Positions 1 to 12,528 of a stretch of 64,000 bases of DNA are shown here, in pieces. The stretch's first letter is position 1; every line of letters starts with the position of its first letter. The translations under genes and the position numbers were made by a program. Location of the stretch: assembly GCF_004770475.1 (NCBI RefSeq), contig NZ_RQHK01000002.1, forward strand, positions 1,156,001 to 1,220,000, in the 5' to 3' direction. The DNA comes from Leptospira mtsangambouensis (lineage in GTDB: Bacteria; Spirochaetota; Leptospiria; Leptospirales; Leptospiraceae). The notes beneath the pieces are model-generated. The model did not search any database and was not told where the DNA came from. It was given only the letters and a program-made list of their open reading frames with translations.

Positions 1-534
1 ACGAAGAGTATGAAGAGGAACTCGTCCTTCCATATACTTTTCAGTTCGTGCCATATCTGCTCCGTTGAGACGTCCAGAGATTTGGATTTTCACTCCTTCT
101 ACTCCACCGCGCATAGCACGACGAAGTTCTGCTTTCATTACTCGACGAAATGGCATCCTTTGTTCGATTTGAAGGGCAACCGTTTCTGCAATTGCTTGAG
201 CAATCACTTCTGGTTTTTTCACTTCGATGATGTTCATTCCGATCGGTTTATCAGCGTATTTTTTTAGCTCTTGTTTTACCGCTTCGATGTTTTGGCCTTT
301 TTGACCAATCACCATACCTGGTTTAGAAGTATGGAGATTTACGTTGATCTTTTCAGGGAATCTTTCGATTACGATTTTCACAACGGATGCGTTTTTGAAT
401 TTCTTCAGAAGGAATCTACGGATCTTGATATCTTCGTGAAGATTTTTGATGTAATCTTGTTTGGAAAACCAAACCGAATCCCAATTACGTGTGATTCCGA
501 TTCGTAGTCCGATTGGATTTACTTTCTGACCCAT
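1..534 (-). CDS. rpsC: 30S ribosomal protein S3 (N-terminal part, cut by window edge)
   Basis: Small-subunit protein at the mRNA entry and head of the 30S particle. Reading back from the ATG at 534 gives [20 protein letters not shown] and stays open for 178 codons to base 1, so the C-terminus lies outside the window. The KH domain GxxG loop is visible as GQKG at residues 77-80. The gene follows rplV by 3 bases, the normal S10-operon order. It is not listed by simple start-to-stop ORF calling because the stop is missing. Confidence 0.97.
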   Translation of the reverse strand, partial: MGQKVNPIGLRIGITRNWDSVWFSKQDYIKNLHEDIKIRRFLLKKFKNASVVKIVIERFPEKINVNLHTSKPGMVIGQKGQNIEAVKQELKKYADKPIGMNIIEVKKPEVIAQAIAETVALQIEQRMPFRRVMKAELRRAMRGGVEGVKIQISGRLNGADMARTEKYMEGRVPLHTLR

Positions 535-537
535 AAA

Positions 538-888
538 TTAGCTAACCTTCTTTTCGATTTCAGATACAACAACAGTGATGTGGCTTAGGCGTTTACGGAT
601 CCTAGAAGCACGTCCACGTGCTCTTGGGCGGAAACGTTTCATGATAGGGCCGTCATCCACATAGATTTTTTTAACATAAAGTGAACTTGGATCCAAACTT
701 TCGTTCATTTGGACTGCGTTCGCCACTGCCGAGTTCAGAAGGTTGATGATCATTGAACTTGCTGCTTTATTAGTAAAACGCAAGATATCAATGGCTTCCT
801 TGTAATCGTATCCACGAACTTCATCAGCAACCAGGCGAGCTTTTCTGGCAGAAATTCTGAGGTGTTTTCCTACTGCTTTTGCTTCCAT
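538..888 (-). CDS. rplV: 50S ribosomal protein L22
   Basis: Large-subunit protein lining the nascent-peptide exit tunnel, 116 aa, normal length for L22. The start [20 protein letters not shown] and the C-terminal [14 protein letters not shown] stretch (tunnel-facing beta hairpin, region of macrolide-resistance changes in other bacteria) are typical. It sits 8 bases after rpsS and 3 bases before rpsC, so it is translated within the S10 gene string. Nothing unusual. Confidence 0.98.
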   Translation of the reverse strand: MEAKAVGKHLRISARKARLVADEVRGYDYKEAIDILRFTNKAASSMIINLLNSAVANAVQMNESLDPSSLYVKKIYVDDGPIMKRFRPRARGRASRIRKRLSHITVVVSEIEKKVS

Positions 889-896
889 CTCTCTAC

Positions 897-1175
897 CTAT
901 TTCTTCGCTACTTTTTTGTCTCCACCGTGACCTTTGAAGGTTCTAGTGGGAGCAAATTCACCGAGTTTGTGACCGATCATGTTTTCGTTTACATAAACAG
1001 GAACAAACGCTTTGCCATTATGAATCATGACTGTATGACCAATCATATCTGGATAAATGGTACTTCTTCTGGACCAAGACTTGAAGGGAGTTTTTTTCCC
1101 TTCAGAGTTTAGGCTCGTAATTTTTTTCATGAGGTGGTCGTCAATGAACGGACCTTTTTTTAAGCTTCTAGCCAT
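897..1175 (-). CDS. rpsS: 30S ribosomal protein S19
   Basis: Head protein of the 30S subunit, 92 aa, full length. [15 protein letters not shown] at the start and [16 protein letters not shown] near the end are family signatures. It lies between rplB (13 bases upstream in transcription) and rplV, standard S10-operon order. Confidence 0.98.
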   Translation of the reverse strand: MARSLKKGPFIDDHLMKKITSLNSEGKKTPFKSWSRRSTIYPDMIGHTVMIHNGKAFVPVYVNENMIGHKLGEFAPTRTFKGHGGDKKVAKK

Positions 1176-1188
1176 GAGTATCTAGATC

Positions 1189-2025
1189 CTACCTATTCCT
1201 GTTTTTCTTACGTCTTTGGACAATAAAACGGTCAGACGGTTTAGTCTTACGTGTTTTAAATCCTTTCGTAGGTTTACCCCAAGGAGTCACTGGGTGACGA
1301 CCTCCGGAAGTTCTACCTTCACCACCACCGAGTGGGTGGTCCACAGGGTTCATAACGACCCCTCTTACTTTCGGCCTCTTTCCTAACCAACGGTTACGTC
1401 CCGCTTTACCAATGATGACCAAGTTATGGTCTTTGTTGGAAAGTTCTCCGATGGTTGCTAAACACTCTTTACGAACCTTTCGGATTTCCGAAGAAGGAAG
1501 TTTGAGCGATACATAGTCACCATCTTTTGCGGAGATCACAGCGAAAGATCCTGCTGTGCGAGCGATTTGACCGCCTTTTCCGATATGAAGTTCAATGTTG
1601 TGAACGTTAGTTCCTGCAGGGATCTTATCCAAAGGAAGTGTATTTCCTAGTTTGATCTCTGCATTCGCACCAGATTCAATTTTATCACCGACTTTCAGAC
1701 CGTTAGGAGCTAAAATGTATCGGTATTCTCCATCTGCATAACAGATCAGAGCAATAAAAGCAGAACGGTTTGGATCGTATTCGATTGTTTTTACAGTCGC
1801 AGGGATTCCAAATTTATTACGTTTGAAATCGATGATACGGAACTTTCTTTTGTTACGTCCACCTTTGCGTCTAACAGCGATTCGACCCTTGTTATCACGG
1901 CCAGCTTTGTATGAAAAGTTTGCAGTGAGCGGCTTGTAAGGAACCACTTCAGTGATTTCTTTGAAATCTAAAACCGAATAATACCGGCTAGACTGCGTTG
2001 TGGGTTTAAGTTTTCTAATTCCCAT
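1189..2025 (-). CDS. rplB: 50S ribosomal protein L2
   Basis: Core 23S rRNA-binding protein needed for subunit joining and peptidyl-transferase integrity, 278 aa, typical length. The conserved C-terminal block [19 protein letters not shown] carries the peptidyl-transferase-associated His. The basic tail [15 protein letters not shown] is typical. It follows rplW by 2 bases, suggesting translational coupling. Confidence 0.98.
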   Translation of the reverse strand: MGIRKLKPTTQSSRYYSVLDFKEITEVVPYKPLTANFSYKAGRDNKGRIAVRRKGGRNKRKFRIIDFKRNKFGIPATVKTIEYDPNRSAFIALICYADGEYRYILAPNGLKVGDKIESGANAEIKLGNTLPLDKIPAGTNVHNIELHIGKGGQIARTAGSFAVISAKDGDYVSLKLPSSEIRKVRKECLATIGELSNKDHNLVIIGKAGRNRWLGKRPKVRGVVMNPVDHPLGGGEGRTSGGRHPVTPWGKPTKGFKTRKTKPSDRFIVQRRKKNRNR

Positions 2026-2027
2026 AA

Positions 2028-2333
2028 TTAAACCTTAGCAAAATCCAAATTTGCTCCGTCAGCAAAAGTCACTACGGCTTTTTTGTAGTGAGGTCTTGGG
2101 GACGGCATGTTTCTAAAACGTTTCATTTTCCCACGGTAAACGGCTACGTTTACATTTGTTGGAACAACGTTATACATTTGTTTCAGGGCTTGTTTGATCA
2201 AAGTTTTGTTCGCATCCGGGTGGACTTTGAACGTATACTTGACAGTTCTTTTTCCCATACGTTCTCCAATTGTTTGAAGGTCTTGCGACTTTTCTGTAAC
2301 AACCGGTGATAAGATTACATTCTCTAGGTTCAC
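2028..2333 (-). CDS. rplW: 50S ribosomal protein L23
   Basis: Exit-site protein that docks trigger factor and SRP, 101 aa. The opening [15 protein letters not shown] and the block [19 protein letters not shown] match the L23 family. It lies 4 bases after rplD and 2 bases before rplB. Confidence 0.97.
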   Translation of the reverse strand: MNLENVILSPVVTEKSQDLQTIGERMGKRTVKYTFKVHPDANKTLIKQALKQMYNVVPTNVNVAVYRGKMKRFRNMPSPRPHYKKAVVTFADGANLDFAKV

Positions 2334-2337
2334 TGTC

Positions 2338-2973
2338 TTATCCTTTCTTAGAATACTGTGCCTGAAGCTCTTTTAAAGCGCTTTCAGAGATTACTAAATT
2401 GTTATTATAGAGGATGTCTCGGCAAACGACTCGTTTGCTGTTCACATATTTGAGGTTCTCTATATTGCGAGTGGATTTTTTGAGGAATTGGTTTTCACCA
2501 GCTACCACAAAACCCACGTTACCCTTCTCTGCAATGTCCATGTTCTTCAAAATGTTGTAGATGGACTTTGTAGAGTAAGAAGAAGGTTCTACGTCTTCTA
2601 TGATCGCGATTCTGTTTTCTTCTGCCTTTTTGTTAAGGATGGAGAGAACAGCCTTTTTCTTAACGCTGCGTGACAAGTTAGAGGAATAATCTCTTGGTTT
2701 TGGTCCATGAATGATACCACCACCAACGAAATGTGGAGCTCTGATGGATCCTTGTCTTGCACGACCAGTTCCTTTTTGAGCCCAAGGTTTAATTCCCCCA
2801 CCGCGAACTTCGGAACGATCTTTTGTAGAGTGTGTTCCTTGTCTATTGTTCGCATTTTCAGCTTTAACCGCATCATAGATGGCTCCAAGCGAAATGCCGG
2901 TAGCAAATAATTCTGCCGGAAGTTCAACTTCGCTTACGAATACGCCTTCTTTATTGTATTTACGCGCTTTCAT
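2338..2973 (-). CDS. rplD: 50S ribosomal protein L4
   Basis: Large-subunit protein with an extended loop into the exit tunnel, 211 aa. The loop carries [17 protein letters not shown], the classic L4 tunnel signature (about residues 63-80). In E. coli L4 also represses its own S10 operon. I saw no recognisable S10-type leader here because rpsJ follows tuf by only 5 bases. Fifteen bases separate it from rplC. Confidence 0.97.
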   Translation of the reverse strand: MKARKYNKEGVFVSEVELPAELFATGISLGAIYDAVKAENANNRQGTHSTKDRSEVRGGGIKPWAQKGTGRARQGSIRAPHFVGGGIIHGPKPRDYSSNLSRSVKKKAVLSILNKKAEENRIAIIEDVEPSSYSTKSIYNILKNMDIAEKGNVGFVVAGENQFLKKSTRNIENLKYVNSKRVVCRDILYNNNLVISESALKELQAQYSKKG

Positions 2974-2988
2974 GTTCTACCTATCTAT

Positions 2989-3612
2989 TTATCCGATTTT
3001 TTCTATCGTAACGATACCGCGTTCTCTTCCTGGAACCGGACCGGATACAAATACCAAGTTGGCGTCTGCATCAATTTTTACTACTTTCAGGTTTCGAACA
3101 GTGCTCTGCTCAGAACCCATTCTTCCGCCCATTTTTAAACCCTTGAACACACGTCCAGGAGTTGTATTGGAACCAATCGAACCAGGATGTCTTTGGAAAC
3201 GAGAACCGTGTCCAGCAGGACCACCAGCAAAACCGTGGCGCTTCACAACACCTTGAGTTCCTTTTCCTTTAGAAGTTCCGGTTACTTTCACCGTGTCGTT
3301 CAAAGCAAACACATCAGCGAGTTTTACCTCAGCACCAACTGCTACATCTTCAAAACCTTTGAATTCAATCAGAGTTTTCTTTGGAGTGGCAATGTTTGCT
3401 TTTTTGATATGTCCAGCTTCAGCCTTCGTCATGTGTTTTTCCTTGGCATCACCAAATGCTAATTGAACGGCTTCGTAGCCGTCGTTTGCAGATGTTTTTA
3501 CCTGGGACACAAAACAAGGACCCACGCGTAAAACGGTTACAGTAACCATCTTACCTTCGTTATTGAATATGTGGGCCATGCCCAATTTTTCGCCGATTAA
3601 ACCTTTAGCCAT
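2989..3612 (-). CDS. rplC: 50S ribosomal protein L3
   Basis: Early 23S assembly protein reaching the peptidyl-transferase centre, 207 aa. Signatures are [16 protein letters not shown] at the start and [21 protein letters not shown] in the central loop, which contains the Gln methylated by PrmB in other bacteria. It follows rpsJ by 11 bases. Confidence 0.97.
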   Translation of the reverse strand: MAKGLIGEKLGMAHIFNNEGKMVTVTVLRVGPCFVSQVKTSANDGYEAVQLAFGDAKEKHMTKAEAGHIKKANIATPKKTLIEFKGFEDVAVGAEVKLADVFALNDTVKVTGTSKGKGTQGVVKRHGFAGGPAGHGSRFQRHPGSIGSNTTPGRVFKGLKMGGRMGSEQSTVRNLKVVKIDADANLVFVSGPVPGRERGIVTIEKIG

Positions 3613-3623
3613 GGATCCTATCC

Positions 3624-3932
3624 TTAGGATTTAATATCTACGGAAACTCCAGCAGGGAGTTGAAGCTTCATCAGGGCTTCTACCGTATCTTCATTCGTAT
3701 TTAAAATATCGATGAGTCTCTTGTGAGTTCTCATTTCAAATTGTTCTCTAGCTTTTTTATTCACGTGCGGAGAACGTAATACCGTGTAGATTTCTTTTTT
3801 CGTTGGAAGTGGGATTGGACCGGAGACAGTAGCTCCGGTCCTCTTCGCAGTTGCAACGATTTCAAAGGTTGATTGGTCAATCAACCGATGATCGAAAGCT
3901 TTTAACTTAACGCGAATTCTTTGTCCAGCCAT
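3624..3932 (-). CDS. rpsJ: 30S ribosomal protein S10 (NusE)
   Basis: 30S head protein that, as NusE, also binds NusB and NusG during transcription-translation coupling, 102 aa. [18 protein letters not shown] and the [19 protein letters not shown] loop are diagnostic. It starts only 5 bases after tuf, so the usual S10 leader is absent and the str and S10 blocks are joined. Confidence 0.98.
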   Translation of the reverse strand: MAGQRIRVKLKAFDHRLIDQSTFEIVATAKRTGATVSGPIPLPTKKEIYTVLRSPHVNKKAREQFEMRTHKRLIDILNTNEDTVEALMKLQLPAGVSVDIKS

Positions 3933-3937
3933 TGGGA

Positions 3938-5143
3938 TTACTCAACGATCTCCGCAACAACACCAGAACCAATTGTTCTTCCACCCTCACGGATCGCGAA
4001 CTTCAAACCTTGGTCCATAGCAATTGGGTGGATAAGTTCGATTGACATCGTAACGTTATCTCCCGGCATAACCATCTCCATTCCACCAGGAAGGTTACAA
4101 ACACCAGTGATGTCTGTAGTTCTGAAGTAGAACTGAGGACGGTAGTTGTTAAAGAATGGAGTATGACGTCCACCTTCGTCTTTAGTAAGAACGTAAACTT
4201 CCGCTTTAAACTTTCTGTGTGGAGTGATTGTACCCGGTTTCGCAAGAACTTGACCTCTTTCGATGTCTTCTTTTTTAGTTCCGCGAAGAAGAGCACCAAT
4301 GTTGTCTCCAGCTTCCGCTTGATCGAGTAGTTTACGGAACATCTCAATACCAGTAACAACTGATTTAGATGTATCACGGATACCAACGATTTCGATCTCG
4401 TCGTTGATCTTAAGAACACCTTGCTCCACACGACCAGTTGCAACTGTTCCACGACCAGTGATTGAGAATACGTCCTCAACTGGCATAAGGAAAGGTTTAT
4501 CAACAATACGTGTAGGGTTTGGAACGTAAGTATCAACAGCTTCCATAAGTTTCAAAATGGATTTCATTCCTAGGTCGGAATCTTCACCTTCAAGAGCTTT
4601 TAATGCAGAACCAGAGATGAAAGGTGTTTTATCACCAGGAAAGTTGTATTTGTTAAGAAGGTCTTTGATTTCCTCTTTAACCATCTCAACCATATCGTCT
4701 CTTTCATCAGCAGCCAACATGTCAGCTTTGTTTAGGTAAACCACGATGTAAGGAACCCCTACTTGGCGAGCAAGAAGGATGTGTTCTTTAGTTTGTGGCA
4801 TAGCACCGTCAGTTGCAGATACTACGAGAATCGCAGCGTCCATCTGAGCAGCACCAGTAATCATGTTTTTAACATAGTCCGCGTGTCCCGGGCAATCTAC
4901 GTGTGCGTAGTGACGGTTTGGAGTTTCATACTCCTGGTGAGACGTTGCAATAGTAATCCCACGAGCCTTTTCTTCGGGCGCATTGTCGATTTGGTCATAA
5001 GCAATCGCTTTATTTTTTCCACCAACTAACTTCGCAAGCGTTGTTGTGATTGCTGCTGTTAGGGTTGTCTTACCGTGGTCAACGTGACCAATAGTTCCGA
5101 TGTTTAAGTGTGGTTTTGAACGGTCAAATTTTTCTTTAGCCAT
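3938..5143 (-). CDS. tuf: Elongation factor Tu
   Basis: GTPase delivering aminoacyl-tRNA to the ribosome, 401 aa. P-loop GHVDHGKTT, switch I RGITI, DCPGH and NKAD (NKCD in E. coli) are intact, followed by the two beta-barrel domains ending in [11 protein letters not shown] purine-rich GAGGAG lies 12 bases before the ATG. It sits in the str block after the EF-G-like gene (49 bases) and directly before rpsJ. No second tuf is visible in this window. Confidence 0.99.
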   Translation of the reverse strand: MAKEKFDRSKPHLNIGTIGHVDHGKTTLTAAITTTLAKLVGGKNKAIAYDQIDNAPEEKARGITIATSHQEYETPNRHYAHVDCPGHADYVKNMITGAAQMDAAILVVSATDGAMPQTKEHILLARQVGVPYIVVYLNKADMLAADERDDMVEMVKEEIKDLLNKYNFPGDKTPFISGSALKALEGEDSDLGMKSILKLMEAVDTYVPNPTRIVDKPFLMPVEDVFSITGRGTVATGRVEQGVLKINDEIEIVGIRDTSKSVVTGIEMFRKLLDQAEAGDNIGALLRGTKKEDIERGQVLAKPGTITPHRKFKAEVYVLTKDEGGRHTPFFNNYRPQFYFRTTDITGVCNLPGGMEMVMPGDNVTMSIELIHPIAMDQGLKFAIREGGRTIGSGVVAEIVE

Positions 5144-5192
5144 TGTTAGAATCTACTCCTCAATCGTGGTGCAAGACCCGATCCTCGGTTCT

Positions 5193-7136
5193 TTACTCCT
5201 TTAAAACTGCATGAAATTCATAGGTAAAAGCAGTCCTTTCCCAAGAAATGCCAATCCCTTTGGTCATGTTTCTAAGAGCCCCTGAAAAGCCAAGCAGGTT
5301 TTGGGCCGGTGCATTGGCTTTTAAGTGACTCTTCCCTGCCACAGCTTCCCAGGTGGAGACCACCTTAGCGTTTCTGCGACTTAGATCAGAAAGAACTACA
5401 CCTAAGTGGTCTGCGTCCACCATCACTTCTACTTCCGTGAGGGGTCCGACCAAATATGTGTTGGATGGAAACAATTCCTTTACGCCTGCCAGTATCGCTA
5501 CTTTCAAAAGCGTTAAAGTGATTTGCAAATCTCCCTCCGGCATCTCGTAAGAGAGAACACGGAATTTGAGACCTACAACTTCCTCACCGTAGAACCCGTG
5601 TAAGCAGGCTTCCAAAAAGGACGTTTCTATCGAATTTTTTACTTCTTCCGGAAGACTTACCTCGAAGGCAATATGCTTCGAAAAATCGGCAGTATCTTCC
5701 AGGACTGCGATGAGCGCGCCGCTTGATTTTTGATCTTCAAAGGCACGATGCTCTAGGGCAACCTTATGAGACATTTTTTTAAGATGCTCTAATTTGGCAA
5801 TGTTTATCGAACTAATTGAGAGTTTTTTTTCCGTTCTTTCTGTAACCCTTCGGATTCCGATTTCCAAATGGAGTTCACCCCGACCAAGGAGTACCAATTG
5901 TCCGGTATCTTCCTTATTTTGGACTTGGTATCCTGGATCTTCCCAAACCAGCTCCTCCAAGCGACATAACCAAAATTCCTTGTCTGCGGTTTCTTCCGGT
6001 TCCAAAAGGACAGAAAAAGGACTAGGAGCAAGGTCCAAAATAGGAGTTTCGTCACCTAGTCCGAAGGATGAACCAAGAGCCACAGGATGACCTGGCAACA
6101 GGAGTAAGTCTGGGTGATTTTTTAGGATCACCAGTTTCCCTTTTTCCAAACTGATGAGTTTCTCTTCTGTCTCTGGGTCCAAGAAGGAAAAATGAAAATC
6201 AGGAAGACTTTCGGGATATGGGCTTGTGGACACAGGACTTTTTTGGGAGAGGAAGGTTTTTGCCATTTGGTCCAACTCTTCCGAACGAACCTCCTTTGTG
6301 GGATAAATGACGGCATACCGACCGAACTCGGGACTCGTACGCCTAGAAAGAACAAGAAAAGGAAAACCGGAAGGGGTTTGGTTTTCTATTTTTTTGGGTT
6401 CTGTCCAAAGAACTAGATCCAAAAGTTCCCTTACCCCTACCCCCGTTTTCGCAGATCCTCCATACACCAGATGGAGTTTCCCGGAACTTGGACCACTCTG
6501 GAGCCCCATCAGAGAATAATCAGTTTGGCCTGAAGGATCATTCCAAGAAGAAAGAAGGAGCTCATCATTCCAGGCCATCAGTTCTTCCTTTACCGTTTTG
6601 GGAAAATTCCCAGGAGCCCTTAAATAATATTCCAGTTTTCCCTCGGGATCCTTTTGGAAGAGAGTGACTGGTGCCTCGTCTAGAATTTCTTCCAGAGATA
6701 CCAAAGTGTCCAAATAATCTTCATCAAAACGATCGAGTTTATTGATAAAAAATACCATGGGAACATTTGCTTTTCGAAGTTCTTCGATCACAAGACGTGC
6801 TTGGGATTGGACCACTGTCCCCGCTTCCAAAACCACAATGGCCGACTCCATGGCAGGCAATAGATCTGTGACTTGGTTTCGAAAATCAATATGACCGGGT
6901 GTGTCGACTAGTTGGATCCTGAACTCACCAAAGGTGGTTTTCCATGGAAGGGAATGAAAGGTGGTGCGAATGGAAATTCCCCTTTCAATTTCTTCCTGTA
7001 AAGAATCCGATTCCGTGTTCCCATCTTCAATGGATCCTACTGCCGAAATTTTCCCAGCCTCGAATAAGATCCGTTCGGTGAGTGTGGTTTTACCCGAATC
7101 AATATGTGCAAAAATTCCAACAGTTCGGTATTTCAT
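5193..7136 (-). CDS. Divergent EF-G-like translational GTPase
   Basis: 647 aa, shorter than canonical EF-G (about 700). The G domain is intact: AHIDSGKTT (residues 10-18), RGISI (52-56), DTPGH (78-82) and NKLD (132-135). Domain V keeps LTEVEVMVDADHLGVVLSDL. Domain IV lacks both translocase signature loops: no SGGRGQYG-type motif, and PEGDLQIT stands where EF-G has the tip-loop His followed by DSSE. The gene occupies the fusA place in the str block, but an intrinsic terminator precedes it, and no Shine-Dalgarno sequence is visible before the ATG. I infer a paralogue with a specialised role (recycling, rescue or ribosome protection) and expect a canonical fusA elsewhere. Spirochaetes are known to carry duplicated EF-G types. 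It should not be called a tetracycline-resistance gene from sequence alone. Confidence 0.85.
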   Translation of the reverse strand: MKYRTVGIFAHIDSGKTTLTERILFEAGKISAVGSIEDGNTESDSLQEEIERGISIRTTFHSLPWKTTFGEFRIQLVDTPGHIDFRNQVTDLLPAMESAIVVLEAGTVVQSQARLVIEELRKANVPMVFFINKLDRFDEDYLDTLVSLEEILDEAPVTLFQKDPEGKLEYYLRAPGNFPKTVKEELMAWNDELLLSSWNDPSGQTDYSLMGLQSGPSSGKLHLVYGGSAKTGVGVRELLDLVLWTEPKKIENQTPSGFPFLVLSRRTSPEFGRYAVIYPTKEVRSEELDQMAKTFLSQKSPVSTSPYPESLPDFHFSFLDPETEEKLISLEKGKLVILKNHPDLLLLPGHPVALGSSFGLGDETPILDLAPSPFSVLLEPEETADKEFWLCRLEELVWEDPGYQVQNKEDTGQLVLLGRGELHLEIGIRRVTERTEKKLSISSINIAKLEHLKKMSHKVALEHRAFEDQKSSGALIAVLEDTADFSKHIAFEVSLPEEVKNSIETSFLEACLHGFYGEEVVGLKFRVLSYEMPEGDLQITLTLLKVAILAGVKELFPSNTYLVGPLTEVEVMVDADHLGVVLSDLSRRNAKVVSTWEAVAGKSHLKANAPAQNLLGFSGALRNMTKGIGISWERTAFTYEFHAVLKE

Positions 7137-7150
7137 AATTTTGTTTGGTT

Positions 7151-7181
7151 AAAATAAAAAAGCCAGGTTTTCACCTGGCTT
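7151..7181 (-). terminator. Intrinsic terminator or attenuator after rpsG
   Basis: On the minus strand a 9-bp perfect stem (AGCCAGGT paired with ACCTGGCT, extended by one A-T pair) closes a GAAA tetraloop and is followed by TTTTTATTTT. It lies 28 bases beyond the rpsG stop and ends 14 bases before the ATG of the EF-G-like gene, leaving no room for a separate promoter after it. A perfect TTGACA hexamer (7181-7186) abuts and overlaps the stem base, so a promoter spanning the hairpin is possible but has no good -10. Confidence 0.85.
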
Positions 7182-7209
7182 GTCAATGATGGGAATCGAA
7201 TGGATGAGA

Positions 7210-7683
7210 CTACCAGCGGTAGTGAGAGAAAGCCTTGTTGGCATCTGCCATCTTTCGGATATCTTCTTTTTTCTTGATCGCAGATCCGGTGCCTTTTTGA
7301 GCTTCCATGAATTCTGCTGCCAATTTGTTTTTCATTGATTTTTCGTTTCTTCCACGGCTATATTTGATAAGCCATCGGATTCCGAGTGCAAGTCGTCTTT
7401 CTGGACGAACTTCGATCGGAACTTGGTAAGTCACACCACCCACACGACGAGATTTTACTTCCACTTGTGGTTTTGCATTTTCCAATGCTTCTTGAAAAAC
7501 AGCAAACGGGTCTTGGCCAGTTTTTTTAGCAATTACTTCTAACGCATCGTAGAATACGGATTCAGCGACACTTTTTTTACCATCTACCATTAGGCAGTTG
7601 ATAAACTTAGAAATCACTTTGTCATTGTATTTAGGATCGCCTTCGATATGGCGCGGTTCAACTTTTCCTCTTCTTCTAGACAT
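7210..7683 (-). CDS. rpsG: 30S ribosomal protein S7
   Basis: Primary 16S-binding protein organising the 30S head, 157 aa. KFINCLMVDGKKSVAE and the block RVGGVTYQVPIEVRPERR are diagnostic. It follows rpsL by 14 bases. An intrinsic terminator lies directly downstream, so much of the rif/str transcript may end here. Confidence 0.98.
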   Translation of the reverse strand: MSRRRGKVEPRHIEGDPKYNDKVISKFINCLMVDGKKSVAESVFYDALEVIAKKTGQDPFAVFQEALENAKPQVEVKSRRVGGVTYQVPIEVRPERRLALGIRWLIKYSRGRNEKSMKNKLAAEFMEAQKGTGSAIKKKEDIRKMADANKAFSHYRW

Positions 7684-7697
7684 ATACCTTTCTCCGA

Positions 7698-8072
7698 TTA
7701 CGCTTTAGGACGCTTAGCGCCGTATTTAGAACGTCCTTTACGACGTTTGTCTACACCGAGTGTATCCAGTGTTCCACGAATGATATGATAACGAACCCCT
7801 GGTAAGTCTTTTACCCTTCCCCCACGGATGAGAACCACGTTGTGTTCTTGGAGGTTGTGACCTTCACCAGGAATATAAGCTGTGACTTCAATTCCTGTTG
7901 TAAGGCGAACCCTTGCTACTTTACGAAGAGCTGAGTTCGGTTTTTTAGGAGTAAAGGTCATTACCCTTGTGCAAACTCCACGTCTTTGTGGGCATGCTTT
8001 TAGGGCAGGAGATTTAGTTCTTTTCTTTTGGTCTTCTCTTCCAATGCGGATGAGCTGGTTAATTGTAGGCAT
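7698..8072 (-). CDS. rpsL: 30S ribosomal protein S12
   Basis: Decoding-centre protein, 124 aa. [18 protein letters not shown] and [14 protein letters not shown] are intact. Lys43 and Lys88 (E. coli numbering, same positions here) are both present, so this is the streptomycin-sensitive form. A strong AGAAGGA ribosome-binding site lies 5 bases before the ATG. A 140-base gap separates it from rpoC. That gap contains the repeat TTTGTCCC/GGGACAAA with a 23-base loop but no clear terminator. Confidence 0.98.
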   Translation of the reverse strand: MPTINQLIRIGREDQKKRTKSPALKACPQRRGVCTRVMTFTPKKPNSALRKVARVRLTTGIEVTAYIPGEGHNLQEHNVVLIRGGRVKDLPGVRYHIIRGTLDTLGVDKRRKGRSKYGAKRPKA

Positions 8073-8212
8073 TCGATTCCTTCTTCTACTTCTCTGTCTT
8101 TAAAAAAATAATGACGTTTTCGTCCAAAATTCCAGATAGGGACATTTTGTAAACGAAAACATGATTTTGTCCCCAGAAACTCTTCCGAATTTGCTAGGGA
8201 CAAAGTCTGGGT

Positions 8213-12514
<4,302 letters not shown>

Positions 12515-12528
12515 ACTTTTTCCCTTCC

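Noticed and set aside
4003..4536. 177-codon minus-strand frame inside tuf
   Set aside because: Same strand but a different frame from EF-Tu. The composition (Leu/Ser/Val-rich, no motif) is that of a shadow frame.
5193..7136. Tetracycline-resistance ribosomal protection gene
   Set aside because: The protein is EF-G-like and short, but its location in the str block and lack of the Tet(M)-type C-terminal signature argue for a native paralogue and not acquired resistance.
8073..8212. Terminator between rpoC and rpsL from the repeat TTTGTCCC/GGGACAAA
   Set aside because: The loop is 23 bases and no T run follows on the transcribed strand. It may be a weak RNA structure but does not support a terminator call.
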